A model generated the notes under the pieces. It was not told where the DNA came from and made no database searches. It saw nothing but the letters and a program-made list of their open reading frames with translations. From Acholeplasmatales bacterium (lineage in GTDB: Bacteria > Bacillota_I > Bacilli_A > Acholeplasmatales > Anaeroplasmataceae), in contig CAAGJD010000153.1 in NCBI GenBank assembly GCA_900770055.1, positions 1-7,882 on the forward strand: a stretch of DNA of 7,882 nucleotides. The letters are read 5' to 3'. The translations under genes and the position numbers were made by a program. Shown here piece by piece: positions 4,865-7,882 of this stretch (position 1 is the first letter of the stretch; every line of letters starts with the position of its first letter).

Positions 4865-6766
4865 ATGGAACTGAATACTAGAGCCAAGCAAATTTTAGAG
4901 CTTTCAAAAAAATATTCTAATGATGCTGGTATTAGTACAGTTGGTAGTGAATATCTCATTTTAGCAATGTATGAAACAGAGGATAGCCTTTGCCATTTTT
5001 TATTAAATGAGTATGAGGTAACAAAAGAAGAAATCATAGAAAAAACTAACGATATTTTTATATTAAGAAAAAAGGAAGGAGAATATAATAAATCACTCGA
5101 AGAAATTTTAAATAAAGCTAATGAATTAGCTTATGATAAAATAATTTCTGAAGAACATTTATTTATGGCTACATTGCAGGTTAAAAACACTATTGCGGTA
5201 GCTATATTAGAATCATTAGGATTATCAATTTCTGATTTGATAGATGATGTTAAAGAAATATATGATTTTTCATCAGGTGCCTCAAGTGAGCTACCTTATA
5301 TAAAAAATATCACAAAAAAAGCTAAAAATAATGAACTACCGACATTTGTTGACAGAAGTAATTACTTAAAAAAATTAGATATAGTTTTACATAGAAGATT
5401 TAAATGTAATCCTATTTTAGTTGGTAATGCTGGTGTTGGAAAAACAGCATTAGTAGAAGGCTATGCAAAAATGCTTTTAGAAAGAAAAAGTGAATATACA
5501 ATTCTATCCCTTAGCTTAACTGCAATGCTTGCAGGAACAAGATATCGAGGCGATTTCGAAGAACGCTTTGATAAGTTTATGAAGGAAATTGCATGTAAGC
5601 CCAAGGTTATTATATTTATTGATGAAATTCACACTATAATTGGTGCTGCCACTACAGATGGGAATTTAGATGTATCAAACATGCTAAAGCCCTATTTAGC
5701 GAGAGATGATATTAAGCTAATTGGGGCTACAACATTAGATGAATATCATAAAACAATTGAAAAGGATAAGGCTTTATCAAGAAGATTTCAGCCAATATTT
5801 GTAAGTGAGCCATCCTTAGAGGAAACTAAAAAAATCTTACAAGGTATTAAGCATGATTATGAAGAATTTCATAAGGTTAAGATTTCAGATGATGCTTTAG
5901 ATTATTTATTAGTTCAGTCTGATAAAAAAATAAGTGGAAAATATAGACCAGATAAATGTATTGATTTACTTGATGATACATTAAGTATTTGTGCTATTAA
6001 TAATGTTAGTAATGTAACAGATGAATATATTAATCTAGCTATATCAAATAGCTATGGTGGAATGAATTATGAATATATTCCCAAAAATACTTCACTTGAT
6101 AAATATAAATGGCTTTATAAAGCTGATTTATTAGATAATAAGCCATTAATTAAGATTAGCTATAATGGTAATATAGAAGCATTAAATGAACTTATTTTAG
6201 ATGTTGCAGCTTTATTTAATATTGGACTTGAAGCTGTACTTGAAATAGATTTATCAAGCTATAAGGATTCTGTTATGTTGTCAAGTCTAATTGGTGCACC
6301 ACCTGGATATGTAGGGTATGATGATGAAGGAATATTATCAAAGCACATTATTCAATATCCAATGTCTATTTTAGTTTTTAAGGAGCTTAGTAAAGCTTCT
6401 GGGGCAGTTAAAGCCTTTGTTTATAATATTTTAAAAAGAGGTAAATTTACTGACCAAAGAGGAAGAACAATAGATTTAGGCTGTAGTGTTGTAATTGTAG
6501 AAGGAATTGAAGAAAAAAATGGAATAGGATTTATAGGTGGTAAAATAAAAAAATCTGATTTATTTGATGAAGTAATAAATAATGATAGCTGTCTTTCAAA
6601 TTTAAATGATAAATATGAAAAATCATTAAGAGCTTTATCATATGAGGTATCATTTGATTTTGATATTAATTATGATAATAGGAAAAATGTAAATGATTAT
6701 TTATATAATTTATTAAAGGATGAAAAACCAGGCAAATATGTTGTTCATGAAAATGAAGTGAAATAG
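4865..6766 (+). CDS. ClpA/ClpC-like AAA+ protein with a degenerate second ATPase module
   Basis: The protein has 633 residues (ClpA and ClpC have about 750-810). Residues 1-135 are a two-repeat Clp N domain, used for substrate or adaptor binding. The first AAA+ module is intact: Walker A G-N-A-G-V-G-K-T 187-194, pore loop R-Y-R-G 226-229, Walker B F-I-D-E 251-254, sensor-1 strand I-G-A-T-T 286-290 and arginine fingers S-R-R-F 305-308. No ClpC-type middle domain is inserted. The second module (~415-600) is recognisable by I-G-A-P-P-G-Y-V-G-Y (476-485), G-K-F-T-D-Q-R-G-R-T (526-535) and an overall ClpC alignment. However, the P-loop is gone (Y-N-G-N-I-E-A-L near 433-440), Walker B reads V-F-K-E-L (504-508), and the sensor-2 and C-terminal subdomain are not recognisable. 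An I-G-F tripeptide (554-556) stands where Clp unfoldases dock on ClpP. It is probably a ClpP partner or regulatory subunit driven by the first ring only. The frame has no breaks. Confidence 0.9.
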   Translation: MELNTRAKQILELSKKYSNDAGISTVGSEYLILAMYETEDSLCHFLLNEYEVTKEEIIEKTNDIFILRKKEGEYNKSLEEILNKANELAYDKIISEEHLFMATLQVKNTIAVAILESLGLSISDLIDDVKEIYDFSSGASSELPYIKNITKKAKNNELPTFVDRSNYLKKLDIVLHRRFKCNPILVGNAGVGKTALVEGYAKMLLERKSEYTILSLSLTAMLAGTRYRGDFEERFDKFMKEIACKPKVIIFIDEIHTIIGAATTDGNLDVSNMLKPYLARDDIKLIGATTLDEYHKTIEKDKALSRRFQPIFVSEPSLEETKKILQGIKHDYEEFHKVKISDDALDYLLVQSDKKISGKYRPDKCIDLLDDTLSICAINNVSNVTDEYINLAISNSYGGMNYEYIPKNTSLDKYKWLYKADLLDNKPLIKISYNGNIEALNELILDVAALFNIGLEAVLEIDLSSYKDSVMLSSLIGAPPGYVGYDDEGILSKHIIQYPMSILVFKELSKASGAVKAFVYNILKRGKFTDQRGRTIDLGCSVVIVEGIEEKNGIGFIGGKIKKSDLFDEVINNDSCLSNLNDKYEKSLRALSYEVSFDFDINYDNRKNVNDYLYNLLKDEKPGKYVVHENEVK

Positions 6767-6786
6767 TTATCCATCTAATGCTTTAT

Positions 6787-6815
6787 TTGACATTTTTAGT
6801 ACAAAAAAGTATAAT
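6787..6815 (+). promoter_or_regulatory. Perfect consensus sigma-A promoter of degV
   Basis: TTGACA (6787-6792), a 17-base spacer, then TATAAT (6810-6815) match the ideal housekeeping promoter at every position. It lies in the 81-base gap after the clp-like gene, so degV is strongly transcribed on its own. No terminator is seen between the two genes, so read-through from clp is also possible. Confidence 0.85.
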
Positions 6816-6847
6816 TTAGTTGAATATTTTATGTAGTGAGGTAATTT

Positions 6848-7696
6848 ATGAATAAGGTAAAAATTATAACTGATTCAACTAATGATTTAGGATTTGATCT
6901 TTTAAATAAACTAGATATTTTACAAATTCCTCTTTATGTTAATTTTGGTGAGGACTCATATAGAGATTGTGTAGACATCGATACTGAAAAATTATATCAA
7001 GAGGTAGATAAAAGAGGTTATCTTCCTAAAACATCTGCAATATCAATTGATGCATTAATAAACGTTTTTAAACAATATTTAGATGAAGGCTATGATATTG
7101 TATATACAGGTATTTCAAAATCAATGAGTAGAACATTTGAAAATGCAATACTTGCTTCAAAAGAATTTGAAGAAGGAAGAATCTATTGTGTTGATTCTAT
7201 GAATCTATCAACAGGTATTGGTTTATTGTTATATAAAGCAGCAGAGGATAGAGATATAGGCCTTTCTGCAAAGGAAATTGCCGCAAATATTGAACATAAC
7301 TCTAAGCTTGTTTTATCACAATTTGCGATTGAAACAATGGAATATTTACATAAAGGTGGAAGATGCTCTGGTGTAGCTAGATTTTTTGGTACAATGCTAA
7401 AAATTAAGCCTATTATTGGTGTAAGAGATGGAAAAATGAGTGTTATTAAAAAACCAATTGGTAAGATGAAGGTTGCATTAGATGCAATGATTAATCAAAT
7501 AATTGGTGATAGAGATAGACTTGATAAATCAAGAATATTTGTTACACATTCATTAGCCTTCGAGTATTGTGATTATATAAAATCAAAGCTTGAAGTAGAA
7601 TTCCCAGATGTTGAAATTATTACAACGGTTGCAGGATGTGTAATTTCATCACATTGTGGTAGAGGCACAATAGGAATTTTATATATGATTAAATAA
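6848..7696 (+). CDS. DegV family fatty acid-binding protein (FakB type)
   Basis: DegV proteins bind one fatty acid chain in a buried pocket and, as FakB, present it to the FakA kinase, which phosphorylates it for phospholipid synthesis. The 282-residue length is typical. Family motifs appear in order: I-T-D-S-T-N-D-L 7-14, K-T-S 61-63, I-S-K-S-M-S-R-T-F 89-97 (the usual form has S-x-L-S-G-T), D-S-M-N-L-S-T-G-I-G 116-125, the E-Y-L-H-K-G-G-R 165-172 stretch, G-T-M-L-K-I-K-P-I-I 181-190, and the C-terminal S-S-H-C-G-R-G 267-273 (usually S-H-T-G-P-G). ATG 6848 follows GTGAGG at 6836-6841. It has its own promoter and terminator and is a single-gene unit. The chain specificity cannot be told, and no fakA is in the window. 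Confidence 0.93.
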   Translation: MNKVKIITDSTNDLGFDLLNKLDILQIPLYVNFGEDSYRDCVDIDTEKLYQEVDKRGYLPKTSAISIDALINVFKQYLDEGYDIVYTGISKSMSRTFENAILASKEFEEGRIYCVDSMNLSTGIGLLLYKAAEDRDIGLSAKEIAANIEHNSKLVLSQFAIETMEYLHKGGRCSGVARFFGTMLKIKPIIGVRDGKMSVIKKPIGKMKVALDAMINQIIGDRDRLDKSRIFVTHSLAFEYCDYIKSKLEVEFPDVEIITTVAGCVISSHCGRGTIGILYMIK

Positions 7697-7714
7697 TAAA
7701 TAAGAAAGTTATTG

Positions 7715-7740
7715 AAAAGGAGCAATTTGAGCTCCTTTTT
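7715..7740 (+). terminator. Rho-independent terminator of degV
   Basis: A perfect 9-bp stem (AAAAGGAGC 7715-7723 with GCTCCTTTT 7731-7739) with a 7-base loop ends in a T tract, 18 bases after the degV stop. Confidence 0.9.
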
Positions 7741-7882
7741 GCATTGTTTTTCTTATAAAAAAAGGAATTTTATATTGAAATATACACCTTTTTTTAATAT
7801 AACCTGAATTTAGGATTTACCCCTAAAATGGGTAGTTAAAAAATGATAAAATCCACCAAATTGGTGGATATAAATATTAATA
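7741..7882. other. Intergenic end of the window with several inverted repeats
   Basis: I see no gene. A second hairpin has a 9-bp outer stem (7757-7765, A7 and GG, with 7787-7795) and an inner 5-bp TATAT/ATATA stem, and could be a bidirectional terminator for a gene converging from the right. TACCC and GGGTA (7818-7822 with 7830-7834) form a small inverted repeat. The last is a near-perfect 19-base palindrome at 7851-7869 (ATCCACCAA, centre A, TTGGTGGAT). The latter two may be operator or leader structures of a gene beyond the right edge. Confidence 0.45.

Noticed and set aside
4843..5037. 64-codon open frame on the minus strand
   Set aside because: It is antisense to the start of the clp-like gene and its clear Clp N domain, and no family is recognisable in its translation.
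7741..7882. T-box or other named riboswitch
   Set aside because: No T-box sequence or recognisable aptamer core is visible; only simple inverted repeats.
1..7882. tRNA, rRNA or CRISPR array
   Set aside because: No cloverleaf-like sequence, rRNA segment or regularly spaced direct repeat was seen on either strand by eye.

Overview
The window is very AT-rich, uses the standard genetic code (TGG for Trp, TGA as a stop) and carries Shine-Dalgarno sites, TTGACA/TATAAT-type promoters and U-tract terminators typical of low-GC Bacillota. The Rhs core wording, the processive GT2 ending in a K-W-H-P-V-D-H tail, HflX, a Clp ATPase and a DegV protein together suggest a Clostridia or Erysipelotrichia-like gut-type bacterium. 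The exact lineage cannot be read from the sequence.

Layout. (1) Positions 1-602 hold the C-terminal third of a membrane-bound family 2 glycosyltransferase whose start lies outside the window. (2) Positions 668-3480 are an accessory graveyard. It contains an orphan two-helix membrane protein, a broken Rhs core-domain fragment (about 1319-1545), the accessory genes tnpA and truncated tnpB of an IS66-family element without its transposase tnpC, a non-coding stretch with an elaborate nested hairpin, a second small membrane protein with a PH-like cytoplasmic tail, and the first ~30 codons of a serine recombinase. (3) Positions 3492-4754 carry hflX on the minus strand, with its own TATAAT promoter and a terminator hairpin just past its stop. 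(4) Diverging from it at 4865-6766 is a ClpA/ClpC-like AAA+ protein. (5) degV (6848-7696) follows behind its own consensus promoter and ends in a clear terminator. The last 186 bases hold several inverted repeats and no gene.

How the parts work together. HflX (ribosome splitting under stress) and the Clp ATPase share a 110-base divergent control region and may form a stress-response pair. The Clp protein is the most unusual item. Its first AAA+ module has all catalytic motifs. Its second has lost the P-loop lysine and the Walker B aspartate, lacks a recognisable sensor region, and ends without the usual C-terminal small domain, yet it keeps the GYVG pore loop and an IGF ClpP-docking-like tripeptide. 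The DegV protein would deliver fatty acids to a FakA kinase encoded elsewhere. In the accessory region the order Rhs core remnant, IS66 remnant, small membrane protein suggests that an Rhs toxin tip was lost when the transposon arrived and that an orphan immunity-type gene may remain. That last point is inference.
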